Positions 8,068 through 17,393 of a stretch of 64,000 nt of DNA are shown in pieces. Source of the stretch: Burkholderiaceae bacterium (GTDB lineage: Bacteria; Pseudomonadota; Gammaproteobacteria; Burkholderiales; Burkholderiaceae_C). The number at the start of each line of letters is the position of its first letter. The first letter of the stretch is position 1. Below the pieces are notes generated by a model. The model ran no database searches. It saw only the letters and a program-made list of their open reading frames with translations, and was not told the DNA's origin. The stretch lies in the NCBI GenBank assembly GCA_016790575.1, contig JAEUOU010000024.1, positions 30,026-94,025 of the forward strand. The letters run 5' to 3'. A program made the translations under genes and the position numbers.

Positions 8068-8739
8068 ATGCATCTGCGTTCCCGACACCCGATACGAACC
8101 TTCGTCGCCGGCCTGCTGGCCCTGTTGCCGCTCGCGGCGACGCTGGCGCTGCTGGTCTGGACGGCACGCATCCTGTCGTCGTGGCTGGGGCCCGACAGTC
8201 TGGTCGGCTCGCTGCTGACCCGGCTGGGCCTGGGCCTGACCGGCTCGGATGCGGCCGGTTACGCCCTGGGTGTGCTGCTGCTGGCACTGGGGGTGTATCT
8301 GTTCGGGCTGCTGGTGGAGACCGAACTGCAACGCGGCCTTGCCCGCGCTTTCGATGCGGTGATGCAGAAAATCCCGGTGGTGCGCACGGTCTACGACGTG
8401 GCGCAGAAGCTGGTGGCGCTGGTGGGACCGGGCAAACGGGACGGGATGCCCACCATGAAGCCGGTGTGGCTGCACTTCGGCGGCCCCCCGGCCCCGGGTG
8501 AGCCGGCGGCCAGCACCGTGGTGCTGGGCCTGCTGTCGACGCCGGTGCCGGTGCTGATCGGCGGGCAGGCCTTTCATGGCGTTCTGGTGCCGACGGCGCC
8601 CGTGCCGGTCGGCGGTGGCCTGATGTATGTGCCCGCCCATTGGGTGGTGCCGGCCGACGTGGGCATGGAGGCGCTGACCAGCATCTACGTTTCCATGGGG
8701 GTGACCTCGGGCCAGTACCTCGAAACTATGAAAAAGTGA
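8068..8739 (+). CDS. DUF502 family membrane protein
   Basis: The 223-residue protein starts MHLRSRHPIRTFVAGLLALL, with two N-terminal hydrophobic helices, a K-I-P-V-V-R-T-V-Y-D segment characteristic of DUF502, and a C-terminal soluble domain ending near the conserved LTSIYVSMGVTS. I chose the ATG at 8068 because a GGAG lies seven bases upstream; an earlier ATG at 8011 adds unrelated residues. The function of DUF502 proteins in bacteria is unknown. It is divergent from the serine hydrolase gene and is followed by repeat copy 3. Confidence 0.82.
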   Translation: MHLRSRHPIRTFVAGLLALLPLAATLALLVWTARILSSWLGPDSLVGSLLTRLGLGLTGSDAAGYALGVLLLALGVYLFGLLVETELQRGLARAFDAVMQKIPVVRTVYDVAQKLVALVGPGKRDGMPTMKPVWLHFGGPPAPGEPAASTVVLGLLSTPVPVLIGGQAFHGVLVPTAPVPVGGGLMYVPAHWVVPADVGMEALTSIYVSMGVTSGQYLETMKK

Positions 8740-8741
8740 GC

Positions 8742-8780
8742 ATTCGGCGACCTTTTTGCGCTGGGTATTGACATAAAAGG
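8742..8780 (+). repeat. Dispersed intergenic repeat, copy 3
   Basis: The core GCGACCTTTTTGCGCTGGGT is at 8747-8766, followed by ATTGACATAAAAGG. It begins three bases after the DUF502 stop codon and lies between convergent genes. Confidence 0.75.
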
Positions 8781-8836
8781 CCTGTAATCGGGTTTGGCGA
8801 GGGCCTGGGGGTCGCCGGCGGCGGCGGCGCGGGGTC

Positions 8837-10525
8837 TCAAGCGCCTTCGGCCTCCTGCAGCAGGCGCCACATCACCTTGCCGCTGCCGCTCTTGGGCAGG
8901 CTGTCGGCGAACTGCACCACGCGCGGCACCTTGTAGACGGCCATGTTGTCGCGGCACCAGTCGATGATGTCCTGCTCGCTCACCTGCCCCTGGTGGCTGG
9001 CGCGCAATACCACCACCGCCTTGACCGATTCGCCCCGGTAGGCGTCCTGGGTCGCGATGACACAGGCCTCCTGGACGGCGGGGTGGCGGAACATCAGCGC
9101 CTCCACCTCGGCCGGCCAGACTTTGAAGCCCGACGCGTTGATCATGCGTTTGAGCCGGTCGGTCATGAAGAAATAGCCGTCTTCGTCAATGCGTCCCATG
9201 TCACCGGACCGGAAGAAGCGCTTGCCCTCCAGGGTGATGAAGGCCTGCGCGGTGGCGTCGGGCCGCTTCCAGTAGCCCTTGAACACTTCGGGTCCGTGGA
9301 TGACGATCTCGCCCGATTCGCCCTGGGGCAGCTCCTGCAGCGTTTCGGGGTCGATCACGCGGGCATCGGTGCTCATGTACGGGATGCCCAGGCATTGCTG
9401 CTTGGGCCGGTCGGGCGGGTTCTGGTGCGAGGGCGCCGCGGTTTCGGTCAGGCCGTAGCCTTCGACGTATTTCAGGCCGAACAGGTCTTGCAGCCGCTGC
9501 GCCACCGCCTGCGGCATGGCGGCGCCGCCGCCACCGATCAGCACCAGGCTGGACAGGTCGTAGCGGTCAAAGCGCGGGCTGGCCAGCAGGTCGATGACCA
9601 TGGTGGGAATGTTGGTCCAGTGCGTGACCCGGTAGCGGGAGATGAGACGCCCGGCCAGGTCGCGCTCCCAGCGCGGCATCAGGATCAGCGTGGCGCTGCC
9701 GTAGATGGCCGCGTGCATTACCGACACCATGCCGGTGATGTGGAACATCGGCACCACGGCCAGCGACACGGTCTCGGGCGTGCCCTGGCCCCACAGGCTG
9801 GAGGCCATGGCGTTGTGCATGACGCTGGCATGGGTGTGCATGCAGCCCTTGGGCAGCCCGGTGGTGCCGCTGGTGTAGGGCAGGATGGACAGATCCTCCG
9901 GGCCGGCGGTGACGGGCGGCAGCGGCAAGTCGTTGGCCAGCGCGTCGTTCCAAGACAGCACCGCGCCACCGGCCAGCGGCGGCAGCGCGTGGTGGGTCAG
10001 CAGCCAGTCGGTCCAGACCTCGGGCGGGGCGTCGTCACCGACGATGTTGCCGTCGAAGGCGTCGGTGAAATGGGTGACGATGAGGTGGGCCAGGCGCCGG
10101 CCTTCGGGCAACGCGTCGCTGGCGCGGGCGAATTCGGCCGCCAGATCGCCCGTGGTGATGGCGACCCGGGTGTCGGGGTCGGTGATGTAATGCTTGAGTT
10201 CTTCGGCGCGGTTCATCGGGTTGACCGGCACCACCACCGCATTGGCCCTCAGGATGGCAAAGTGCGCAATCACCAGCTGGGGGCAGTTCTGCATGTTGAC
10301 CACCACGCGGTCACCCGCCGCCACGCCCAGCGCCACCAGGCGCGCCGCCAGCCGCTCAGCCTGGGACTGGAGCGTGGCATAGGTGTAGACCCGCCCGAAA
10401 AACACGATGGCCGGCTTGCGCGGGTAACGCAGCGCACTGATCGCCAGGTTGTCCCACAGCGAGGTGCACGGCGGATGGATGGTATGCGGCAGGCGCCGGG
10501 GCCAGAAACGGTGGTGGGATGGCAT
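8837..10525 (-). CDS. Long-chain acyl-CoA synthetase (AMP-forming)
   Basis: The 562-residue member of the ANL superfamily has the P-loop signature YTSGTTGLPKG, the adenine motif GYGLTETAAPS, the hinge-region motif SGDMGRIDEDGYFFMTDRLK and the catalytic C-terminal Lys in LPKSGSGKVMWR. Such enzymes activate fatty or aromatic acids as CoA thioesters through an acyl-adenylate; chain length cannot be read here. The start at 10525 is supported by an AAGGAG ribosome site. It is divergent from a Bug/TctC receptor gene, with 159 bases between the starts. Confidence 0.88.
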   Translation of the reverse strand: MPSHHRFWPRRLPHTIHPPCTSLWDNLAISALRYPRKPAIVFFGRVYTYATLQSQAERLAARLVALGVAAGDRVVVNMQNCPQLVIAHFAILRANAVVVPVNPMNRAEELKHYITDPDTRVAITTGDLAAEFARASDALPEGRRLAHLIVTHFTDAFDGNIVGDDAPPEVWTDWLLTHHALPPLAGGAVLSWNDALANDLPLPPVTAGPEDLSILPYTSGTTGLPKGCMHTHASVMHNAMASSLWGQGTPETVSLAVVPMFHITGMVSVMHAAIYGSATLILMPRWERDLAGRLISRYRVTHWTNIPTMVIDLLASPRFDRYDLSSLVLIGGGGAAMPQAVAQRLQDLFGLKYVEGYGLTETAAPSHQNPPDRPKQQCLGIPYMSTDARVIDPETLQELPQGESGEIVIHGPEVFKGYWKRPDATAQAFITLEGKRFFRSGDMGRIDEDGYFFMTDRLKRMINASGFKVWPAEVEALMFRHPAVQEACVIATQDAYRGESVKAVVVLRASHQGQVSEQDIIDWCRDNMAVYKVPRVVQFADSLPKSGSGKVMWRLLQEAEGA

Positions 10526-10684
10526 GGAGTCTCCTTCTTGTCGCTTGTCGGCCACCGGGGTGGCCGCTGCGGCGCCCATGCTACGGCGGCCGGCACACGG
10601 CACGGGGCGCCACCCTGTCGCCGCCGCGACGCCGCGCGGCCTGCGTATCATGGGCGTCATCCCACACAGAACCGGAGACCTCCC

Positions 10685-11647
10685 ATGCATCCTCTGCTGC
10701 GAACCCTGCTGGCCTGCGCCACCCTGGCGGTCAGCGCGACCGCGTCCGCCTTTCCCACCAAACCGGTGCGCATCGTGGTCGGCTTTCCGGCCGGCGGACC
10801 GCTGGACCAGCATGCGCGGCTGTTGTCCGACCGGCTGCAGGCGGTGCTGGGCCAGCCGGTGCTGGTGGAATACAAGGCCGGCGCCGGCGGCACCGTGGGC
10901 GCACAGGAAGTGATGAAAGCCGCACCCGATGGCCACACCCTGATGCTGGCCAACACCGGTGTCATGGTGATCAACCCCGCGCTGTACAGCAAGCTGCCCT
11001 ACGCCACACTCAAGGACTTCACGCCCATCGCCCGCACCGCGATGCAGCCGCTGGCGCTGCTGGTCAATCCCAAGGTGCCGGCCAACACCCTCAAGGAGTT
11101 CATGGACTACGCCCGCACCCGGCCCGGGCAGGTGAATTACGGCTCGGCCGGCAATGGCGGCATCAGCCACCTGGTGCCGGAAATGTTCAAGACCGCCACC
11201 GGACTGTTCATGGTGCACATCCCCTACCGCGGAAGCGCGCCGGCCTTCACCGACCTCATGGCCGGCCAGGTGCAATTCATGGCCGAATCGATTCCGCAGG
11301 CGGCCGCCTATCACAAGCAGGGCAAGGTGCGCGCGCTGGCCGTGACCAGTCGCGAGCGCAACCCCGCCCTGCCCGACACCCCGACGGTGATCGAATCCGG
11401 TCTCAAGGGTTTCGAGGTGGTGGGCTTCTACGGTTTCCTGGCACCGACCGGCACACCCAAAGAGGTGGTCGCCAAACTCAGCGACGCCTTCCGCCAGGTG
11501 TTGACCACGCCCGACATTCGCAACCGAATGATCACCCAGGGCGCCGACCCGGCCTTCCTGGGTGCGGACGACTTTGCGAAGTTCCTCGCTGCGGAGATGC
11601 CACGCTGGGCCGATGCGGTGAAGAAATCCGGCGCCAAGCTCGATTGA
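10685..11647 (+). CDS. Bug/TctC family periplasmic solute receptor
   Basis: The 320-residue protein has a signal peptide (MHPLLRTLLACATLAVSATA, cleavage near SAFP). The family hallmarks are P-V-R-I-V-V-G-F-P-A-G-G at the start of the mature part, then APDGHTLMLANTG, NYGSAGNGG and VHIPYRGSAPA. Bug receptors bind carboxylates and are greatly expanded in Burkholderiales, mostly as orphans without their TctAB membrane partners, as here. A GGAG site precedes the ATG at 10685. The divergent acyl-CoA synthetase hints at a carboxylic-acid substrate, but this is inference. Confidence 0.9.
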   Translation: MHPLLRTLLACATLAVSATASAFPTKPVRIVVGFPAGGPLDQHARLLSDRLQAVLGQPVLVEYKAGAGGTVGAQEVMKAAPDGHTLMLANTGVMVINPALYSKLPYATLKDFTPIARTAMQPLALLVNPKVPANTLKEFMDYARTRPGQVNYGSAGNGGISHLVPEMFKTATGLFMVHIPYRGSAPAFTDLMAGQVQFMAESIPQAAAYHKQGKVRALAVTSRERNPALPDTPTVIESGLKGFEVVGFYGFLAPTGTPKEVVAKLSDAFRQVLTTPDIRNRMITQGADPAFLGADDFAKFLAAEMPRWADAVKKSGAKLD

Positions 11648-11710
11648 CGCGAACGGCTCTTCAGGGCCCGGTCATGCCACGCTCCTCGACCAACCGATTA
11701 ATTCTTTTTT

Positions 11711-11760
11711 CATAGCATCATGCGACCATTTCACGCTGGGTATCTGGCATTTTTGCTGGC
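11711..11760 (+). repeat. Dispersed repeat, copy 4, spanning a gene start
   Basis: The copy starts CATAGCATCATGCGACCATT and continues TCACGCTGGGTATCTGGC. The ATG within it at 11720 is the start codon of the downstream phosphodiesterase gene, and the rest of the repeat encodes the first residues of its signal peptide. Confidence 0.8.
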
Positions 11761-12694
11761 TTTTTCCGTCGCCACCCCCCTGGCGGCGGCTTTTGACCTC
11801 CAGGGCCATCGCGGCGCACGGGGCCTGATGCCGGAAAACACGCTGCCGGCCTTCGAGCGGGCGCTGGCCATCGGCGTGACCACGCTGGAGCTGGACACCG
11901 GCATCACGGCGGATGGGGTCGTGGTGGTGTCGCACGATCCGATCCTCAACCCCGACCTGGTGCGCGGCCCGGACGGCCAGTGGCTGACGGCGCCCACGCC
12001 GATCCGCTCGCTCACCTGGGCGCAGCTGCAGACCTACGATGTGGGTCGCCTGCGCCCCGGCAGCCGCTATGCGCAGCAGTTTCCGCAGCAGCAGCCCATC
12101 GACGTTACCCGCATGCCCCGCCTGGCGGACGTGTTTGCACGCGTCAAGGCGCTGGGCGCGGATGCGGTGCAATTCGACATTGAGACCAAAATTGACCCGC
12201 GCCGGCCGGATGCCACGCTGGCGCCGGAGCCCTTCGTGCAGGCGCTGCTGGCGGTGATCCGCGAGCACGGCATGGAAGAGCGGGTGATGGTCCAGAGTTT
12301 CGACTGGCGCACCTTGCAGCTGCTGCGTGCGCAGGCGCCCAAAGTGCGCACCGTCTACCTCAGCGTCCAGCGGCCGCAGTTCAACTCCATCGAAACCGAG
12401 CCCGGTCTGTGGACCGCCGGCCAGCGCCTGGCCGACCATGGCAGCGTGCCCCGGATGGTCAAGGCCGCCGGCGGCCATGTCTGGTCACCCAACTTCAACG
12501 ACCTCACACCCGCGCTGCTGCGCGAGGCGCAAAGCCTGGGCCTGAAGGTAATCCCCTGGACGGTCAACGAACCGGCCGATATCGCCCGCATCCTTGATCT
12601 GCCGGTGGACGGGATCATCAGCGACTACCCCGACCGCGTGCGCTCCGAAATGACGCGCCGCAAGCTGCCGCTGCCGCCCGCCGTGAAGCTCTGA
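11720..12694 (+). CDS. Periplasmic glycerophosphodiester phosphodiesterase
   Basis: The 324-residue protein has a signal peptide (MRPFHAGYLAFLLAFSVATP, cleavage near AAAFD) and a GDPD TIM-barrel. Motifs seen are GHRGARGLMPENTLPAF (general base His and substrate Arg), LELDTGITADGVVVVSHDP (metal Glu/Asp and second His) and KVIPWTVNEPADI. It hydrolyses glycerophosphodiesters to glycerol-3-phosphate and an alcohol. The start codon and first dozen residues are made of dispersed repeat copy 4, and no clear ribosome site precedes it. No other ATG lies between the repeat and the mature domain. Confidence 0.88.
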   Translation: MRPFHAGYLAFLLAFSVATPLAAAFDLQGHRGARGLMPENTLPAFERALAIGVTTLELDTGITADGVVVVSHDPILNPDLVRGPDGQWLTAPTPIRSLTWAQLQTYDVGRLRPGSRYAQQFPQQQPIDVTRMPRLADVFARVKALGADAVQFDIETKIDPRRPDATLAPEPFVQALLAVIREHGMEERVMVQSFDWRTLQLLRAQAPKVRTVYLSVQRPQFNSIETEPGLWTAGQRLADHGSVPRMVKAAGGHVWSPNFNDLTPALLREAQSLGLKVIPWTVNEPADIARILDLPVDGIISDYPDRVRSEMTRRKLPLPPAVKL

Positions 12695-12706
12695 CACCCC
12701 TCACCC

Positions 12707-13870
12707 GTGCCCGCGCTGCTGTACCTGCTGGCCGCCTGCAACCTGGTGATCGGCAGCGGGGCGTTCGGGCTGACCGGCATTCTGGCGCCCATGGCCGCGT
12801 CGCTGGGCAGCAGTGTGGCCACGACCGGTCAATCCATGACGGTGTACGCCCTGGCCAATGCCATCCTCGCCCCCGCCGTGATGCTGCGAACGGCGCACTG
12901 GAGCCGGCGCGCCTGCCTGCAGCTGGCTCTGGCCCTGTTCGCGGCCGGCCAGCTGCTGTGTGCGCTTGCAACCAGCCTGGAGTGGCTGCTGGCCGGGCGG
13001 GTGCTGATGGGTGCCGGTGCCGTGCTGACCCCGGTAGCGGCCGGCCTGGCCGTTGCCCTGGTTCCCGCGGCGCAGCGGGGCCGGGCGCTGTCGCTGACTT
13101 TCCTGGGCATGAGCCTCAGCTACGTGATCGGCTTGCCGCTGACGGCCTGGGCGGGCACCGCCTGGGGCTGGCGGGTCCCCGTGCTCGCGCTGGCCGCGCT
13201 GGCGCTGCTGATGCTGGTGCTGGTCAGCCTGTGGGTGCCCCGTCAGCTGGCCGGCGGTGGTAGCGGCTTCGGCGACCTGCGGCCGCTGCTGGCCCGTCCG
13301 GTGGTGCGCCGGACACTGGCGCTGACACTTTTGTATTTCACCGCCATCTTCGCGGTGTTTTCGTACATCGGGCCGGTGCTGCAGGCCCTCAACCCGATGA
13401 ATGCCGGCGCCCTGTCGACCACCCTGATGGTGTTCGGGCTGGCCGGTGTGGCCGGGACCGTGTCCGGTGGCTGGGCCGCGGACCGCTTCGGTCCCCTGCC
13501 CACCCTGCGCCTGCAACTGGCCGGTCTGGCCGCGATGATGGCCCTGGTGCCGGTCACCCAGGGCCTGCCGCAGGCCATGGTCGCCGTTTTTGTGGTCTGG
13601 GGCGTCTGTGGCTTCGGCATGATGGCGCCGCAGCAGATACGGCTGGCCACCGAATCGCCCGCCCATGCCCCCTTGCTGATCAGCCTGAATGCGTCGATGC
13701 TCTATTTCGGCACCGCCCTGGGCGCGGCGGTGGGCGGTATCGGCAGCGCCTGGATCGGTCTGCGCGAGCTGGCCTGGCTCGCCCTGCCTTTCGCGCTGGC
13801 GGGCGGACTGGCCTTGCTGACCTCCCCTTCAACGGAGACTCGTCATGAACGCCCTGACCCAACTGGATGA
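12707..13870 (+). CDS. Major facilitator superfamily transporter
   Basis: The GTG-start gene encodes 387 residues with about 12 hydrophobic helices and no large soluble loop, typical of the arabinose-efflux-permease-like MFS subgroup. A motif-A-like loop (RTAHWSRRA) lies between helices 2 and 3, and ALVPAAQRGRALSLTFLG is the conserved helix-4/5 region. Export of a small molecule is likely but no substrate can be named. Its end overlaps the next gene by 26 bases. Confidence 0.82.
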   Translation: MPALLYLLAACNLVIGSGAFGLTGILAPMAASLGSSVATTGQSMTVYALANAILAPAVMLRTAHWSRRACLQLALALFAAGQLLCALATSLEWLLAGRVLMGAGAVLTPVAAGLAVALVPAAQRGRALSLTFLGMSLSYVIGLPLTAWAGTAWGWRVPVLALAALALLMLVLVSLWVPRQLAGGGSGFGDLRPLLARPVVRRTLALTLLYFTAIFAVFSYIGPVLQALNPMNAGALSTTLMVFGLAGVAGTVSGGWAADRFGPLPTLRLQLAGLAAMMALVPVTQGLPQAMVAVFVVWGVCGFGMMAPQQIRLATESPAHAPLLISLNASMLYFGTALGAAVGGIGSAWIGLRELAWLALPFALAGGLALLTSPSTETRHERPDPTG

Positions 13871-14126
13871 TCTGACCCGCTCGCTCGACGCCGTGCGCGC
13901 CGGCCAGCTTGGCACCGCCGCATTCTGCCGCGCGGCCCGCGGACACGACGCGCTGCTGCAGGCTCTGCCACCCCGCTACGGCGAGGTGCTGTTCGGTCTG
14001 CTGGATCGACTGGAATCGAGCGCCCTTTTCACCGAGGAGAGCTGCTCCTTCAGCCAGCGCGACCTGCTGGACAGCCTGACGCTGTGGACAGACAAGGCCC
14101 GCGCCCAGCTGGACACCCGCCCGTGA
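13845..14126 (+). CDS. Hypothetical small protein between MFS and D-serine deaminase-like genes
   Basis: This 93-residue, mostly helical soluble protein begins MNALTQLDDLTRSLDAVRAG and contains no recognised motif. A GGAG site (AACGGAGACTCGTC) lies upstream of its ATG. It overlaps both neighbours: the MFS gene by 26 bases, and the PLP-enzyme gene by a GTGA junction. That argues it is a real, co-translated gene. Confidence 0.6.
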   Translation: MNALTQLDDLTRSLDAVRAGQLGTAAFCRAARGHDALLQALPPRYGEVLFGLLDRLESSALFTEESCSFSQRDLLDSLTLWTDKARAQLDTRP

Positions 14127-15400
14127 CCCCCGCCGACCTGACCGACCCGCGGCTGGACGCCACCTGGAAAGGCTTTCCACCCGCGGCAGGGGCGCTGCGC
14201 CGCTCGGCGGTGGGCGCGCAAGGCTGGAACCTGCTGCGCGGCGACCTGCCGCTGCCGCTGGCCGTGGTGCACCGCGACGCGCTGGCCCACAACCTGCGCT
14301 GGATGCAGGATCTGGTGGCCCGCGCCGGCATCGACCTCGCCCCCCACGGCAAGACCACGCTGTCGCCGCAGCTGTTTCGCGCCCAGCTGGACGCGGGCGC
14401 CTGGGGCATCACGGTGGCCAGCGTGGCGCAGGTGGCCGTTGCCCTGGCGGCCGGTGCGCGCCGGGTGCTGATCGCCAACCAGGTGCTGCAGCCGGTCGAT
14501 CTGTCCGCGCTGGCGGCGCTGCGCCGGGACCACCCGGGGCTGGTGGCGCCCTTTCTGCTGGATTCACCCGCACAGCTGGCCGCCATCGACGCCTGGCACA
14601 CACAGACCGGCGCCGCACCGCTGGACGTGCTGCTGGAACTGGGCCTGGCGGGCGGGCGCACCGGCTGCCGGGACGCGGCCGACGCGCTGGCCCTGGCGCG
14701 GGCAGCGCGGGCAAGCCCCGCCGTGCGCCTGGTGGGCATCGAATGCTACGAAGGCCTGTGGGCCAAGGGCGACGACGCGGCCGACACCACGCTGGTGAAC
14801 ACGCTGATGGCACGGGTGCACGCCCTGGCCGCACAGGCCGAAGCCGAGGGGCTGTTCGAGGCCGACGAGGTGCTGGTCACCGCCGGTGGCTCGGCCGTGT
14901 TCGACCTGGTGGCGCGGGCGCTGCGCCCGGCGTTGCAACGCCCGGTGCGGGCGCTGCTGCGCGCCGGCTGCTACGTCACGCACGACGACGGCTTTTACCG
15001 CCGCATGAGCCAGGCGGTGAACCGGCGCCTGGGTTGCGGCACCGGGCTGCAGGCCGCGCTGCGGGTGTGGTGTGTGGTGCTGTCCATGCCCGAACCCGGC
15101 CTGGCCGTGCTGGGCGCCGGCAAACGCGATGTGTCGACCGACATGGGCCTGCCGGTGCCGCTGGTGGTCAGCCCGGCCGGCACACACACCACCCACCCCG
15201 CGCCGGCCCACTGGCAGATCGATGCCCTCAACGACCAGCATGCCTACCTGCGCGTCGGTGACGATGACGCTGGTCTGCGCGTGGGCGACCGGGTGGCCCT
15301 GGGCATCTCGCACCCCTGCGCCACCTTTGACCGCTGGCGCTGGATGGCGGTGGTGGATGAAGATCTCAACGTGGTCGATGCGATCACGACAGGATTCTGA
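14123..15400 (+). CDS. PLP-dependent amino acid deaminase, D-serine deaminase/D-threonine aldolase type
   Basis: The roughly 425-residue fold-type III PLP enzyme has the PLP-lysine motif PHGKTT, GGRTG (phosphate binding), VTAGGSAVFD and a C-terminal metal site (SHPCATFDRW with His and Cys), as in eukaryotic-type D-serine dehydratase and D-threonine aldolase. The likely reaction is deamination or cleavage of a D-amino acid. I start it at the GTG at 14123, which overlaps the preceding stop; an upstream ATG at 14084 lies inside the previous gene. Confidence 0.8.
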   Translation: MTPADLTDPRLDATWKGFPPAAGALRRSAVGAQGWNLLRGDLPLPLAVVHRDALAHNLRWMQDLVARAGIDLAPHGKTTLSPQLFRAQLDAGAWGITVASVAQVAVALAAGARRVLIANQVLQPVDLSALAALRRDHPGLVAPFLLDSPAQLAAIDAWHTQTGAAPLDVLLELGLAGGRTGCRDAADALALARAARASPAVRLVGIECYEGLWAKGDDAADTTLVNTLMARVHALAAQAEAEGLFEADEVLVTAGGSAVFDLVARALRPALQRPVRALLRAGCYVTHDDGFYRRMSQAVNRRLGCGTGLQAALRVWCVVLSMPEPGLAVLGAGKRDVSTDMGLPVPLVVSPAGTHTTHPAPAHWQIDALNDQHAYLRVGDDDAGLRVGDRVALGISHPCATFDRWRWMAVVDEDLNVVDAITTGF

Positions 15401-15497
15401 CGGCCAGCCCGGGCACCGAGGGCTCATGCCAGCGGCAGGCCCGGCGACAACGGGTGGGGGCGGGAACTTGTTGGCACCGGGCGGTATCATCTTTCCC

Positions 15498-15899
15498 ATG
15501 CGCCACTGTTTGCTTGTTCTGCTGATCGCCCTGCTGCCCCTGCGCGGCTGGGCAGCGGACACCATGGCGGTGCAAGGTGTGGAAAACTTCGCCAAACATG
15601 CGATTTCCATAGCAGGAAGTGACCATTCCACGCTGGGTATGGCCGAATATCCCGCGATTTCAGCGGCTGCCGACGGCCACGGACCCTGTCACGACGCCCT
15701 GGCGGCCAGTGAGGGCGGCGAGCCCGACAGCCACCACGCCAGCGCCTGCGGTACCTGCCAGATCTGTCACTTGGCCGTGCTGCTGCAGCCGCTGCCGGCG
15801 GCAGCCGAAACGGCGTTACCCGGCGCCCAGCCCGCCTTTCGGGCCGGCGGCCACCGCAGCACGCTGCCGGGTCCGCAGCTCAAGCCGCCCATCGCCTGA
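15498..15899 (+). CDS. DUF2946-like Cys/His-rich exported protein carrying a repeat insertion
   Basis: The 133-residue protein has a signal peptide (MRHCLLVLLIALLPLRGWAA) and a Cys/His cluster (GPCHDALA...SHHASACGTCQICHLAVL) resembling small DUF2946 proteins that accompany copper-resistance genes. Residues about 36-53 (HAISIAGSDHSTLGMAEY) are encoded by dispersed repeat copy 5, which inserts in frame between the signal peptide and the metal-binding-like part. It leads a run of copper-handling genes. The family call is tentative. Confidence 0.55.
   Translation: MRHCLLVLLIALLPLRGWAADTMAVQGVENFAKHAISIAGSDHSTLGMAEYPAISAAADGHGPCHDALAASEGGEPDSHHASACGTCQICHLAVLLQPLPAAAETALPGAQPAFRAGGHRSTLPGPQLKPPIA
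15608..15660 (+). repeat. Dispersed repeat, copy 5, inside a coding region
   Basis: The copy begins CATAGCAGGAAGTGACCATT and continues CCACGCTGGGTATGGCC. It is read through in frame by the surrounding 15498-15899 gene. Confidence 0.8.
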
Positions 15900-16045
15900 G
15901 CCGCTTGCCCGGGCCCGGGGCGCCGCAACGGCTGCGCCCAAGCTTCCCCCGAAATGACCCTTGACCGCCCGTTCGGCACCCCATGGTGCCTTGGGCCGAC
16001 GTCCGCCCGGCACTTCGGGTCCGTTCACCCCATTCAGGAGCATTC

Positions 16046-17392
16046 ATGTTTCACCGTAAAGTTTTCCGGCAGGCTGCCCTCGCCGTCAGTGCCGGGCTGG
16101 CGCTGGCGGGAACGGCTGCCGCGCAGGACCTGGACGACGCCTTTCGTCCCGCTGCGGCCGCTGCAGCGTCGCCGCCACAGCTGCCGCCGCCGACCCCACC
16201 CGGCCCCCAGCCGGCCAGCGAACGCGGCGCCGCGCTGGCGCAATGGCAGCAGGCCAACGCCCGTGTCGCCGAGTTTCCGCGCGGCCATGTCGACATCCTG
16301 CGCTGGGAGAGCGCCCAGAGCGGCGATCCGAAAGCTGCCGTCGGCACCGCTGCCGCCCCGGCAACCACCGCCCTTGCCACACTCGTCACGCAGGCCTTGC
16401 AGCAACGCCCCACGCTGGTGGACACCCCCGGCCTGAGCGCGCTTGAAAAAGCCCAGCGGCGAGCCGACATGGCGGAGGTGGTGCGCGAAGTGCAGCGTGC
16501 CTGGCTGGCCGCCGTTGCCGCCCGTGCCCGCCTGGCCCGCGCCACGGATACCCTGGAAAACGCCCGCACCGGCGCCGAGCTGGGGCGGCGCATGGTGCTC
16601 GCCGGCAACTGGAGCCGCCTGCGCCACCTCAATGAGCTGCAGACAGAAACCGCCGCGCGCCAGAGCTGGCTCGCCGCAGGACTGGCCGAGCGGGTGGCTG
16701 TCGAGCAACTGGCCCGCAGCCTGGGGATCTGGCAGCCGCAAGCGCTGGAGGCCATGCGCCGGCACCTGCCTGGCGACCTGCCTGCCCCTGCCAGTACACC
16801 GCCCGAGGAACCGCCGCTCGGACCGGAAGGCGCCGCGCTCCATGCCCGGCCGGACTTGCACAGCGAATACGCGGCCGCCGCCCGGTTGCCCCAGGATATC
16901 GGCACCATGGCCTGGACCGCCGCCCATGCCCGCGCGCTAACGCAGGCCGTCGACGCGGCGGGACCGGTCACCCTGCCGCCATTGACAGATCGCCGGGCGC
17001 TGCTTGACCACCGCAGCGCCCATACCGTGCAGGCCCGCGCCCGGCTTCTGCTGTCGGTCTCGCACCTGCGTTCGCAAGCCCGCGAGGCCTGGGCGGCCCT
17101 GCAAGCCCACCACGCCCTGGCCAGACTGGCACAGGACGAAACGCTGGCGCACCAGGAAGCACGGGAGCAGGACGTGCTGCAACGCTACAACGGCATGTTG
17201 GTCAGCACCTGGGATCTGCTGGGCGCCGCCCGCGAACGTCTGGCCGCACTCGACAGCGTCACCCAGGCCCGGCTTGCCTACTGGCAGGCCGAGGCAGACT
17301 GGCGGGCGCTGCTGGCCGGCGCACCCTATGCGGGGGCCGAAAGTGCCCCGTTTCCCGGCGGCGCCGCCGCCCGTTCCGCAGGAGGACACTGA
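16046..17392 (+). CDS. TolC-like outer membrane protein of copper cluster
   Basis: The 448-residue protein has a signal peptide (cleavage after GTAAAQ), a Pro/Ala-rich linker and long amphipathic helices rich in Ala, Arg and Glu. The TolC-type pattern (AEVVREVQRAWLAAVAARAR...LQTETAARQSWLAAGLAERV...RLAYWQAEADWRALL) appears twice. A CAGGAG site precedes the ATG at 16046. Homologous proteins lie just upstream of multicopper oxidases in betaproteobacterial copper clusters. It probably forms an outer-membrane channel or periplasmic helical scaffold; no RND or MFP partner is in the window. Confidence 0.72.
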   Translation: MFHRKVFRQAALAVSAGLALAGTAAAQDLDDAFRPAAAAAASPPQLPPPTPPGPQPASERGAALAQWQQANARVAEFPRGHVDILRWESAQSGDPKAAVGTAAAPATTALATLVTQALQQRPTLVDTPGLSALEKAQRRADMAEVVREVQRAWLAAVAARARLARATDTLENARTGAELGRRMVLAGNWSRLRHLNELQTETAARQSWLAAGLAERVAVEQLARSLGIWQPQALEAMRRHLPGDLPAPASTPPEEPPLGPEGAALHARPDLHSEYAAAARLPQDIGTMAWTAAHARALTQAVDAAGPVTLPPLTDRRALLDHRSAHTVQARARLLLSVSHLRSQAREAWAALQAHHALARLAQDETLAHQEAREQDVLQRYNGMLVSTWDLLGAARERLAALDSVTQARLAYWQAEADWRALLAGAPYAGAESAPFPGGAAARSAGGH

Positions 17393-17393
17393 G

